NCBI GenBank assembly: GCA_965203835.1
Contig: OZ241919.1
Coordinates: 2,666,001 to 2,730,000, forward strand
Direction of reading: 5' to 3'
DNA length: 64,000 nucleotides
Source: CBDCFV01 sp965203835
Lineage (GTDB): Bacteria; Chloroflexota; Dehalococcoidia; Lucifugimonadales; UBA3495
In this document: piece by piece, positions 57,517-64,000 of the stretch
Layout of the letters: every line of letters starts with the position of its first letter
Position numbering within the stretch: the stretch's first letter is position 1
Position numbers and translations under genes: made by a program
The notes under the pieces: model-generated
Told to the model about the DNA's origin: nothing
The model's database searches: none
Seen by the model: the letters and a program-made list of their open reading frames with translations, nothing else

Positions 57517-57990
57517 GTGAGGGCTATTGGTTTGAGGTCCCTTCGCCGCGACCCACCGTTGCTGGGAGCTATTATCGCCCATGCCCTGGCGTGGGCAGCG
57601 TTCTTATGGCTGGCGCTGTGGCCTTACTCCTATCGGGGAGTCGAGGCAACGGCTTCCCCAAGCGGCAGCGGAGCGGCGGCAACCACCTACACGTTATCGG
57701 CTTCCTTCATAGAAGCAAACGGGTGGTGGGTCTTGATTCCCTTGTTTGTGCCGGTACTGTTGAGCGGCCTAGCGCTGATTGTGGTGCTGTGGTTCGCGGG
57801 CGCCAACTCACTTCCCAAGAGATTCACGCTGTTCGGTTTGGCCATTGCCTGCTTAGTATTTTGTTTGTTGGGGTATTTGTCCATTGGGATTTTGTTCCTG
57901 CCGGCGGCCTTGGCTATGACAATCACGGCCTTTCTCAGCCTTTACCAAGCACCGAGGCACGACAGACGCGGCGGGGAAACATTATCGTAG
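57517..57990 (+). CDS. Small membrane protein
   Basis: 157 residues from GTG with three to four membrane helices (about 16-36, 72-95, 105-145). A polar loop follows the first. No motif recognised. The gene is flanked downstream by dispersed repeats and stands alone. Confidence 0.6.
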   Translation: MRAIGLRSLRRDPPLLGAIIAHALAWAAFLWLALWPYSYRGVEATASPSGSGAAATTYTLSASFIEANGWWVLIPLFVPVLLSGLALIVVLWFAGANSLPKRFTLFGLAIACLVFCLLGYLSIGILFLPAALAMTITAFLSLYQAPRHDRRGGETLS

Positions 57991-58004
57991 CCGGACGGGG
58001 TAAT

Positions 58005-58053
58005 GGATTCCCGCCCCCGCCTTCGCGAGGGCAGGCTCTGAGCGGGAATGACG
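58005..58053. repeat. Composite palindromic dispersed repeat
   Basis: Long variant: GGATTCCCGC, an inner CCCGCCTTCGCGAGGGC arm and the closing GCGGGAATGACG. Resembles the 35072-35123 copy. Confidence 0.75.
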
Positions 58054-58103
58054 AATTGGGGGAAGGAAGCAATCCTGACCGTGTTAGAATTGACGGGACC
58101 CTT

Positions 58104-58180
58104 GTCTGAATCAGGATTTGCCGGATATTGGGATTTTCAGGATGTCGTTGAATTATCCTGATAATCATTTGAGAAGGAAC
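58104..58180. repeat. Partial GTCTGAATCA element
   Basis: Left end GTCTGAATCAGGATTT identical to that at 8364, followed by GGATATTGGGATTTTCAGGAT; the expected right inverted end is not clear. Lies just upstream of folD. Confidence 0.55.
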
Positions 58181-58193
58181 AGGGATTCGGGTA

Positions 58194-59081
58194 ATGGCGA
58201 AGATATTGGACGGGGCCACCTTGGCGAAGGAAGTGCGCGGCGAAGTAGCGGCGGGCGTGGCGGAAGTGGGCGCGAATCATCGAGTTACGCCAGGACTGGC
58301 CGCCGTTTTGGTGGGGGACGATCCGGCGTCGGCGGTGTACGTGAGGAACAAGCGCCGGGCTTGCGACGAGGTGGGCATGTTCAGCGATACCTTCGCCCTG
58401 CCAGCATCAACTTCCCAGGACGAACTGCTGGAACTTGTCGACAGCTTGAACCGTGACTCGCGGTTCCATGGCATCCTGGTCCAGCTTCCGCTGCCGGACC
58501 AGATAGACCAGTACTCGGTGATAGAAGCGTTGGACCCGCGGAAAGACGTGGACGGCATTCACCCGTTCAATGCAGGGCAACTGTTGCAGGGGCGGGCTGC
58601 TTTCGTGCCCGGCACCCCAGCCGGTATTCAAGAACTGCTGGTAAGGAACGGGTACGATCCCTCAGGACGGGACGTGGTGGTCTGCGGTCGCAGCGAGATA
58701 GTAGGCAAACCCTTGGCGGCCCTGTTGATGCAACGGCAGGCAGGGGCCAACGCCACCGTTACGGTTTGCCACACCCGGACTTCCGACCTGGAGAGCCATA
58801 CCCGCAGGGCCGACATCCTGGTGGCCGCTATCGGGCAGCCGAATGCCATTACCGCCGACATGGTCAAGGATGGGGCGGTAGTCATTGACGTGGGCATAAA
58901 CCGGGTGGACGACGCCACCCGCAGACGGGGTTACCGCTTGGTGGGAGACGTGGACTTCGAGGCGGTGTCGGAAAAGGCGGAGGCCATCACGCCGGTGCCC
59001 GGCGGCGTCGGCCCCATGACCATCGCGTCGCTCCTGGTCAATACGCTGGCGGCAGCCCACATGAATATCCGAGGCGAGTAA
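58194..59081 (+). CDS. folD: Methylenetetrahydrofolate dehydrogenase/cyclohydrolase
   Basis: 295 residues, normal length. Blocks: YVRNKRRACDEVGM (catalytic Lys), GILVQLPLPDQID, PRKDVDGIHPFNAGQL, CGRSEIVGKPLAALL and PVPGGVGPMTIASLL. Interconverts methylene-, methenyl- and formyl-tetrahydrofolate with NADP. Confidence 0.97.
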   Translation: MAKILDGATLAKEVRGEVAAGVAEVGANHRVTPGLAAVLVGDDPASAVYVRNKRRACDEVGMFSDTFALPASTSQDELLELVDSLNRDSRFHGILVQLPLPDQIDQYSVIEALDPRKDVDGIHPFNAGQLLQGRAAFVPGTPAGIQELLVRNGYDPSGRDVVVCGRSEIVGKPLAALLMQRQAGANATVTVCHTRTSDLESHTRRADILVAAIGQPNAITADMVKDGAVVIDVGINRVDDATRRRGYRLVGDVDFEAVSEKAEAITPVPGGVGPMTIASLLVNTLAAAHMNIRGE

Positions 59082-59096
59082 ACAGGTCTTACGATT

Positions 59097-59226
59097 TTGT
59101 CTGAACTGTGATTCTTACGATTACCGATACGTGAGCAATTCGCTAAACTGTGATGGCTCATGCTAACCTTGCTGGATTCCTGCGCAGGCGGGAATGACGC
59201 AGAGGTTGATTTAACAGTTCAGACAA
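59097..59226. repeat. 130-bp element with 13-bp inverted ends containing a nested palindromic repeat
   Basis: TTGTCTGAACTGT and its exact inverse ACAGTTCAGACAA bound the segment. A dispersed palindromic copy (59174-59199) sits inside. The right end abuts the queA ATG, so the element supplies its leader. Confidence 0.72.
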
Positions 59227-59227
59227 C

Positions 59228-60268
59228 ATGCGCACCAGCGACTTCGACTACCATCTCCCTCCTCACCTTATCGCTCAAACGCCGGTAGAGCCACGCGACT
59301 CATCCCGGTTGCTGACGCTGGACCGGGCCACGGGTGTCATCGAGCACCGACGGTTCAGCGACATCCCGGAATGCCTGCGGGCGGGCGATCTCATGGTGTT
59401 CAACCGGAGCCGGGTCATCCCGGCGCGGCTTCACGGGCGGCGGGCGGTCACCGGCGGGCGGGTGGAGTTGCTGCTGCTGCGCCGGCAAAGCCCCGGAGTT
59501 TGGGAAGCATTGGCGCACCCCGGAAGGCGGTTGCAGCCCGGCGTTCGCATATTGATCGACGGGCAGGACAGCGACGCTGCGCTGGAAGTGGAGGTGCTGG
59601 AGTCCCGTCCGCAGGGGACCAAGCTGGTAAGGCTCTCATCAGAACATGGCATAGACCGGCTTGGGGAGACTCCCCTGCCGCCTTACATTCACCAACAACC
59701 GGCGGACCCGGAACGGTACCAGACGGTATACGCCGCGGACCCCGGCAGCGTGGCCGCGCCAACGGCGGGGCTTCACTTCACCGAATCGCTGCTGGAGCAA
59801 CTCGGACAAATGGGAGTGGAGCAGGCCTTCGTGACCCTTCACGTCGGACTGGACACTTTCCGGCCGGTGCAGGGAGAAGACCCTACCCAGCATCACATTC
59901 ACACGGAGTACTACGAGGTCTCAGGGGAAGCGGCCGGGGCGATCAACCGGGCGCGCCGGGAAGGGCGGCGCATCATCGCCGTGGGGACTACGTCGGTGCG
60001 GGTGCTGGAGCAGGCGGCCCTGCGGGTGGAGGAGAGCGGTCAGGGGGAGCTTAGGGCAGTCCAGGACCAAGCGGAGTTGTTCATCCTGCCCGGCCACCGT
60101 TATCGGATGGTAGACGCCATGGTCACCAACTTCCACCTGCCAAGGTCCACGCTGCTGATGCTGGTTTCGGCCTTCGCCGGACGGGAACCCGTGCTTCGGG
60201 TCTACGAGGAGGCAATACGGGAGGAATACCGGTTCTACTCGTTCGGCGACGCGATGCTGATTGTGTAG
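59228..60268 (+). CDS. queA: S-adenosylmethionine:tRNA ribosyltransferase-isomerase
   Basis: 346 residues, full length. FDYHLPPHLIAQTPVEPRDSS-type start (quoted in pieces: FDYHLPP, RDSSRLL), RVIPARLHGRR, DPGSVAAPTAGLHFT, HVGLDTFRPV and FHLPRSTLLMLVSAF. Makes epoxyqueuosine in tRNA wobble positions. The only start with family-like N-terminus is the ATG directly after the inverted-end element; no good ribosome site precedes it. Confidence 0.96.
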   Translation: MRTSDFDYHLPPHLIAQTPVEPRDSSRLLTLDRATGVIEHRRFSDIPECLRAGDLMVFNRSRVIPARLHGRRAVTGGRVELLLLRRQSPGVWEALAHPGRRLQPGVRILIDGQDSDAALEVEVLESRPQGTKLVRLSSEHGIDRLGETPLPPYIHQQPADPERYQTVYAADPGSVAAPTAGLHFTESLLEQLGQMGVEQAFVTLHVGLDTFRPVQGEDPTQHHIHTEYYEVSGEAAGAINRARREGRRIIAVGTTSVRVLEQAALRVEESGQGELRAVQDQAELFILPGHRYRMVDAMVTNFHLPRSTLLMLVSAFAGREPVLRVYEEAIREEYRFYSFGDAMLIV

Positions 60269-60280
60269 ACTATGCACCCA

Positions 60281-60435
60281 CCATCATTCCGGCCTTGAGC
60301 CGGAATCCAAGGGCCTAATGTGCGGCAATTGGAGACGCGAGCGGCGCTTTCAGGTGATGGATTCCCGCCTGCGCGAGAATGACAGATTGGGGTGTGGGAA
60401 TGACAGTTTCAGTGCGGGAATGACGGGTTGGGGTG
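60281..60435. repeat. Palindromic repeats and degenerate tandem GGAATGAC units
   Basis: A CCGGCCTTGAGCCGG-type copy (60281-60310) and a further copy with GATTCCCGCCTGCGCGAGAA (60359-60385) that continues into three imperfect units of GTGGGAATGACAG-type sequence. Fills the gap between queA and the Uma2 gene. Confidence 0.75.
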
Positions 60436-60476
60436 CGGGAGCTTTCTGTCTGCTCTATGGGCAGGTTGTGGCGTCG

Positions 60477-61271
60477 TCATGTTCCCCGGAGGCGTTCCAG
60501 TTCCGCTTCGAGTTCCCGGGCGCGAGCTTCAGCAGAGTCGGCGCGAGCTTCGGCGGAGTCGGCTCGGGCCTCGGCGGAGTCGGCTCGGGCCTCGGCGGAG
60601 TCGGCTCGGGCCTCGGCGGCGGCGCGGGCCTCGGCTTCCGCGATGCGAGCGTCATGCTCTTCGTCGAAGGTCAGCAGGTAACGCTGGGCCGTCGGGTCCC
60701 ACCATCTCAGCATCCCCTGTTCCCAGCACAGGTCCAGATTGAGAACTTCGCTGTGTCCATAGAGATGGCCTTGGTCTGTCTCCACTATCTCCACCGGATG
60801 ATACACGTCTCCAACCAACCGGTCTCCGGCCAGGGACACGCTGTGACGCTGGCCGCCCGATGGGTCAAACCGCCAGTATTCGGGTATGCCGAAGGCAGCG
60901 TAGTCGTCGCGCTTGCCGGTGTAGTCTTCCACGCCGGTACTCACCGATGCTATTTCCAGGACGAAGTCGGGCGGCTTGCCTTGGTCGCGGATGGAGTAGC
61001 CGTTCTGCTCTACCGCCAGAGGGAAATCCACGTCGAAGGCAATGAGAAGGTCGGGGATGCGGTGCCCTGCCTGTTGACCCGGAGATTGCCGAACCGGGAT
61101 CTCGCTCAGGACGATAGTGGCGCCACTGTCGCCGAAGTGCCGGAGAATGGCTGCTTGGTGGGCGGGTCTGTCCAAGTGAAGGGAGTTCTGCATATCGTCC
61201 CTGGGCGGGAAGTCCGGGAACCTTTCATGCCTCCCTGCGTCCGCCGTTTGTTGGGTCAGCTTGCTGGTCAT
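60477..61271 (-). CDS. Uma2-family (DUF820) nuclease-like protein with coiled-coil tail
   Basis: 264 residues from the ATG 6 bases after GAGG; a longer frame overlaps the VOC gene. PD-(D/E)XK-type core: PDLLIAFDVD, PDFVLEIAS, KRDDYAAFGIPEYWRFDP. C-terminal 60 residues are a near-perfect ADSAEAR heptad repeat, predicted to form a coiled coil. Uma2 proteins are expanded in cyanobacteria and Chloroflexi; their role is unknown. Confidence 0.82.
   Translation of the reverse strand: MTSKLTQQTADAGRHERFPDFPPRDDMQNSLHLDRPAHQAAILRHFGDSGATIVLSEIPVRQSPGQQAGHRIPDLLIAFDVDFPLAVEQNGYSIRDQGKPPDFVLEIASVSTGVEDYTGKRDDYAAFGIPEYWRFDPSGGQRHSVSLAGDRLVGDVYHPVEIVETDQGHLYGHSEVLNLDLCWEQGMLRWWDPTAQRYLLTFDEEHDARIAEAEARAAAEARADSAEARADSAEARADSAEARADSAEARARELEAELERLRGT
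60521..60625 (-). repeat. 21-bp tandem repeat encoding ADSAEAR heptads
   Basis: Four to five 21-bp units of GCCGACTCCGCCGAGGCCCG type (minus strand), nearly identical, in frame in the Uma2-like gene. Expansion or loss adds whole heptads. Confidence 0.85.
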
Positions 61272-61351
61272 GGTGAACCTCGTGGACCGGTTGGCACAGA
61301 TGAATAACGTTGCGTCCAGCTTGGCTTTAGTGCAGGACGTTCCGAGGGGCA

Positions 61352-61723
61352 TCAGGGGAGTTGAAGAAGTTGGAGGACGTTGCCGTCAGGGTCCTTGAAG
61401 GTGGCTACCCAGCCGCCCCAGTGTTCCTGCTCCGGCGGGCGAATGAACTCCACGCCCTCGCTCGTTAGGCGCTGGTGCATCTCGTGAATGTCGTCCACGC
61501 CGAAGTTGGCCATGATACGGTACGGATCGCTGGACATTCCCTGGACATTGCCGTGCAGCCCCAGGTTGAACCGGAACTCGCGGAATGCGCCGAACTCGAA
61601 AGCTATGAAGTCGTCGTGCCTGGCGTGGAGCGGGAGACCCATTACATCGTTGTAGAAGTGGAACATGGTGTCCAGGTTATCCGTCCAGAGGGTCACGCCG
61701 ATAACGCCGGTAATCGTTGCCAT
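61352..61723 (-). CDS. VOC/glyoxalase-family protein
   Basis: 123 residues, two beta-alpha-beta-beta-beta units: VIGVTLWTDNLDTMFHFYND and ANFGVDDIHEMHQRL, ending DPDGNVLQLLQLP with the terminal metal-type Glu replaced by Gln. Probably a dioxygenase- or resistance-like VOC protein; substrate unknown. Confidence 0.85.
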   Translation of the reverse strand: MATITGVIGVTLWTDNLDTMFHFYNDVMGLPLHARHDDFIAFEFGAFREFRFNLGLHGNVQGMSSDPYRIMANFGVDDIHEMHQRLTSEGVEFIRPPEQEHWGGWVATFKDPDGNVLQLLQLP

Positions 61724-61754
61724 GTTCCCCGCCCGTGCTGCCAGGCCGCCGGTG

Positions 61755-62204
61755 TTAGCCGGCAGCCTGGAGCTCCTGTTTGGATGCGGCGCACTTGGGA
61801 CAACAACCGTAGAAGTCCACTCGCTGCCAAGCTACCTGGAAATTCGATTGCTTGGATATGCGGTTTTTCAACCGCATCACCTCGCCATGCCCCGTGTCGG
61901 TGTCGACCACGGTCTCGCAGTGCATACAGACCAGGTTGACGTGGGGTTCGATGTTGGCTTCGTACCGGGACATCTTCTGGAAGGGCAGTTCCTGGACCAG
62001 TCCGCTGCGCTGCAGGACGCCAAGGGTGGAATAGATGGTGGCCAGGGTCATGGACGGGAAATGGTCCCGTACCCGCTCGAATATCTGTTGCACCGTTGGA
62101 TGGTCGGTGGAGTTCAACACGGCGTCCGCAATCGCCAACCTCTGGGGCGTTACGCGGACTTCCCACTCTCTGAGTCGGCTTACGAGTTCTTGCTGGGTCA
62201 ACAT
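61755..62204 (-). CDS. Fur-family metal-dependent regulator
   Basis: 149 residues. Winged helix (RVTPQRLAIADAVL, MTLATIYSTLGVLQRSGLV), then EPHVNLVCMHCETV and FYGCCPKCAAS, giving the structural zinc pairs Cys93/Cys96 and Cys135/Cys138. Could be Fur, PerR or Zur. The unusual 11-bp repeats upstream lie on the other side of the divergent region. Confidence 0.92.
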   Translation of the reverse strand: MLTQQELVSRLREWEVRVTPQRLAIADAVLNSTDHPTVQQIFERVRDHFPSMTLATIYSTLGVLQRSGLVQELPFQKMSRYEANIEPHVNLVCMHCETVVDTDTGHGEVMRLKNRISKQSNFQVAWQRVDFYGCCPKCAASKQELQAAG

Positions 62205-62398
62205 AAAAGCTCCAAGTGTCTTGAGCGGAAAAGGAAACCGTCAAGCAGCGGCTTCCGTACGTTAACAGGGGATTGAGGTCAACTATATACGGTTTACTGA
62301 CGGGTGACAAGGCTCACTTCCATCCCCTTGGCGGTAAACCGGTGTGTCCGCCTTGAATAACCCCATCCCCCGTCAAACATAATCTTATGGCGCATTTA

Positions 62399-62431
62399 TG
62401 GCAAAGTGGTGGTAAAGTTATGGTAAAGTCA
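62399..62431 (+). repeat. Three 11-bp direct repeats TGG(C/T)AAAGT upstream of secreted-protein gene
   Basis: TGGCAAAGTGG, TGGTAAAGTTA and TGGTAAAGTCA in tandem, one per helical turn, about 50 bases before the ATG at 62478, in the divergent region with the Fur gene. Suggests a cooperative regulator site. An inverted repeat CGGTTTAC/GTAAACCG lies at 62290 and 62334. Confidence 0.7.
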
Positions 62432-62477
62432 GTATGGCACTCTGTTGCGCCGTCAATGCGCGAAAATTGGTGACGTC

Positions 62478-63320
62478 ATGAAACTGCCAAGACTTGCCAT
62501 CCCGGTCATAGCCGTCCTGGTCATTGCCGCCGTGGCCGCCGCAACCACCACCGCGCTGGTCGCCGCCAGGGCGCAACCGCCGGGTCCATCCGCAGTTGCC
62601 GTGGCTCCACCCGCTCAAGTAGATCAATCGAACACGGCCACGCGCGAACCGGCTCCGACAATTGAGGTGGTTCTGCCGCCTAAACCGGTGCTGGAACTCG
62701 AAAACCAGCCTGTGCCCAAGCCCGCAGAAAAAGAGTTCGAGCCGAAGCCCATGCCCAAGGCCACCCAGTACCGCGGTCCCAAGGGAAACCGCATTCCGGT
62801 CGGCCCGGTGCAGACGGAATCATCCCAACAGGTCGCCAAATCGGGAGGGGCAAGCGGGAAGGACTCCGCCCAAGGAGACGTCTATACCTGGCAGGACGGC
62901 GACCGCACCATGCGTGCCGTGCTACAGGAGGACCTGACGGTCCAGGACCAGTCCGCCATTACCTCTGATGACGACGTGGTAGCTGGAAGAGGCAACAACA
63001 GCATCGTCAGGAAGCAGTACAAGGAGGGCGGCGACGCCGGTCCCGTGTTCAAGTCGGAGTCCAGTGGAGGTCTGATGACCCTGCCCGGCGGGGTCATGCT
63101 GGCCTTGGACCCGGAATGGGACCAAGCCGCGGTGGACAAGTTCTTCGCCGGGAACGACATTCCGGCAGGCCAGGTCATGGAACTGGAGTTCCTGGATAAC
63201 GGCTTCTTTGTGGAGACGGAGCCGGGGTTCCCGTCGCTGGAACTGGCCAACTCGCTGGCCTCCCAGGAGGGCGTGGCAGTCTCCAGCCCCAACTGGTGGA
63301 GAGAGTTAACGACGAAGTAA
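62478..63320 (+). CDS. Exported protein with S8-propeptide-like C-terminus
   Basis: 280 residues from the ATG after GGTGA. N-terminal signal/anchor (about 4-30), Pro/Lys-rich linker (45-110), a middle domain (DVYTWQDGDRTMRAVLQED), and a C-terminal domain (LPGGVMLALDPEWDQAAVD, NGFFVETEPGFPSLELANSL, VAVSSPNWWRE) of the kind found as N-terminal pro-region in subtilase (S8) peptidases. The peptidase itself is absent: the gene ends there, and a PPC-domain protein follows 15 bases later. Confidence 0.72.
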   Translation: MKLPRLAIPVIAVLVIAAVAAATTTALVAARAQPPGPSAVAVAPPAQVDQSNTATREPAPTIEVVLPPKPVLELENQPVPKPAEKEFEPKPMPKATQYRGPKGNRIPVGPVQTESSQQVAKSGGASGKDSAQGDVYTWQDGDRTMRAVLQEDLTVQDQSAITSDDDVVAGRGNNSIVRKQYKEGGDAGPVFKSESSGGLMTLPGGVMLALDPEWDQAAVDKFFAGNDIPAGQVMELEFLDNGFFVETEPGFPSLELANSLASQEGVAVSSPNWWRELTTK

Positions 63321-63335
63321 GGATGTGCAGTTCCC

Positions 63336-64000
63336 TTGAACCTGTTTAAGTTCCCGTCAATACCGTCACCAAGCAGGATGATGCCCCTGGCAGTCCTGCT
63401 TTTTTTGTGCTTCATCCTGGCTGCCAGCGAGGCCAAGGCGCAGACCCTCGACGACCACGGAAACACGCTGGACGATGCCACTCCCATCACCTTGGGGACC
63501 ACGGTAACCGGCCTCATCGATCCCGGCGGTGACGTGGACGTATTCCGGTTTGAAATTAACGGAGCTTCCGCGGACGTTTGGATTTATACCCGGGGCGGCA
63601 TCGAGGATACCGTAGGGGGCCTTTTTGACGGCAACGGAAGGCAGATCGCGTCCGGCGATGACAGTGACCTCTCGGAGAATCCATTCCATTTTTACATAGG
63701 GGAGAACCTTGATCCCGGAACGTACTACATAGCCGTTCTGGGTTACGACGAGACCATCACAGGGCCTTACAGCCTGCACACCAGGACTGCGGTCGACCAG
63801 GGCGGGACAGTTGCCGCGGCGTCGGATATGACGGTGGGCCAACCGGTGGAGGGTATCATCGGGACAGCTTGGGAGGAGGACGTTTACAAGATAGACCTGT
63901 CCACGGCCACCGGCCCCACCGACGTGATTCTGTATACGACCGGTGATGTGGATACCACCGGAGAACTCGTCGACGAAAACCTCCGGGAGGTTGAATACGG
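63336..64000 (+). CDS. Secreted PPC-domain protein (3' end outside window)
   Basis: 221 codons visible. The TTG at 63336 gives a signal peptide with basic N-terminus; ATG 63378 would lack it. Two beta-sandwich PPC-type domains (pre-peptidase C-terminal; TVTGLIDPGGDVDVFRFEI, LDPGTYYIAVLGYDETITG; then VEGIIGTAWEEDVYKIDLS) start at about residue 40 and 155. Such domains usually accompany secreted peptidases. Likely forms an operon with the S8-propeptide-like gene. Confidence 0.78.
   Translation, partial: MNLFKFPSIPSPSRMMPLAVLLFLCFILAASEAKAQTLDDHGNTLDDATPITLGTTVTGLIDPGGDVDVFRFEINGASADVWIYTRGGIEDTVGGLFDGNGRQIASGDDSDLSENPFHFYIGENLDPGTYYIAVLGYDETITGPYSLHTRTAVDQGGTVAAASDMTVGQPVEGIIGTAWEEDVYKIDLSTATGPTDVILYTTGDVDTTGELVDENLREVEY

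Overview
The window looks like chromosomal DNA of a GC-rich, free-living bacterium, most probably a member of the Chloroflexota (Dehalococcoidia / SAR202-like). This placement is an inference. It rests on collagen-like and IPT-type surface proteins, an R3H/Ycf45-type ATPase beside tmk, a GrdC-like acyltransferase, a DUF1501 protein, a CopC-CopD-cytochrome c fusion, many TTG/GTG starts, and a dense family of short palindromic repeats. No 16S gene or other decisive marker is present.

Layout. 1-2.0 kb: the end of a thiamine-diphosphate enzyme with a coupled MaoC-like gene. 2.2-4.0 kb: an AT-richer cassette of two GHKL ATPases and a STAS-like protein, followed by an 810-base gene-free stretch. 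4.8-9.7 kb: three secreted or anchored surface proteins, two of them collagen-like paralogues. 9.9-22.1 kb: mostly housekeeping (polX, an S1-domain protein, valS, aroE, aroC) with an unknown lipoprotein and a nucleotidyltransferase-HEPN fusion. 22.2-27.6 kb: a HEPN gene pair, a three-gene copper/cupredoxin operon and methylmalonyl-CoA epimerase. 27.8-30.5 kb: an IS5-type remnant inside a small gene, a HEPN-like gene and an orphan grdC homologue. 30.7-37.2 kb: a complete peptide/nickel-type ABC transporter, followed to 40.1 kb by a DUF1501 protein, a Tag-like glycosylase and a serine hydrolase.

40.1-43.3 kb holds an unusual regulated pair (ribbon-helix-helix protein plus a Cys-rich, Gly-rich hydrophobic protein), a 5'-3' exonuclease, and a small Rdx/SelW-family gene read through an in-frame TGA (CxxU). 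The last is the clearest hidden gene here, since ordinary ORF calling would cut it to a 70-codon fragment. 43.4-48.3 kb is a pdxS-pdxT-acetyltransferase-R3H ATPase-tmk run on the minus strand. It is followed by tRNA-Phe, a HEPN-like gene and a VapBC-like pair. 49.6-57.5 kb carries metabolic genes (Ldh2-type dehydrogenase, M42 peptidase, two-domain dCTP deaminase, NHL protein, polysaccharide deacetylase, cobalamin-type binding protein). 58.2-64 kb has folD, queA, a Uma2 protein, a VOC protein, a Fur regulator, and an S8-propeptide-like protein followed by a PPC-domain protein that runs off the window.

Across the window, a palindromic repeat family (core TTCCCGCGCAGGCGGGAA) occurs in intergenic gaps and at least twice in frame inside genes, in grdC and in a double-GNAT protein. 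A second family with GTCTGAA-type inverted ends occurs near 8.4, 58.1 and 59.1 kb.
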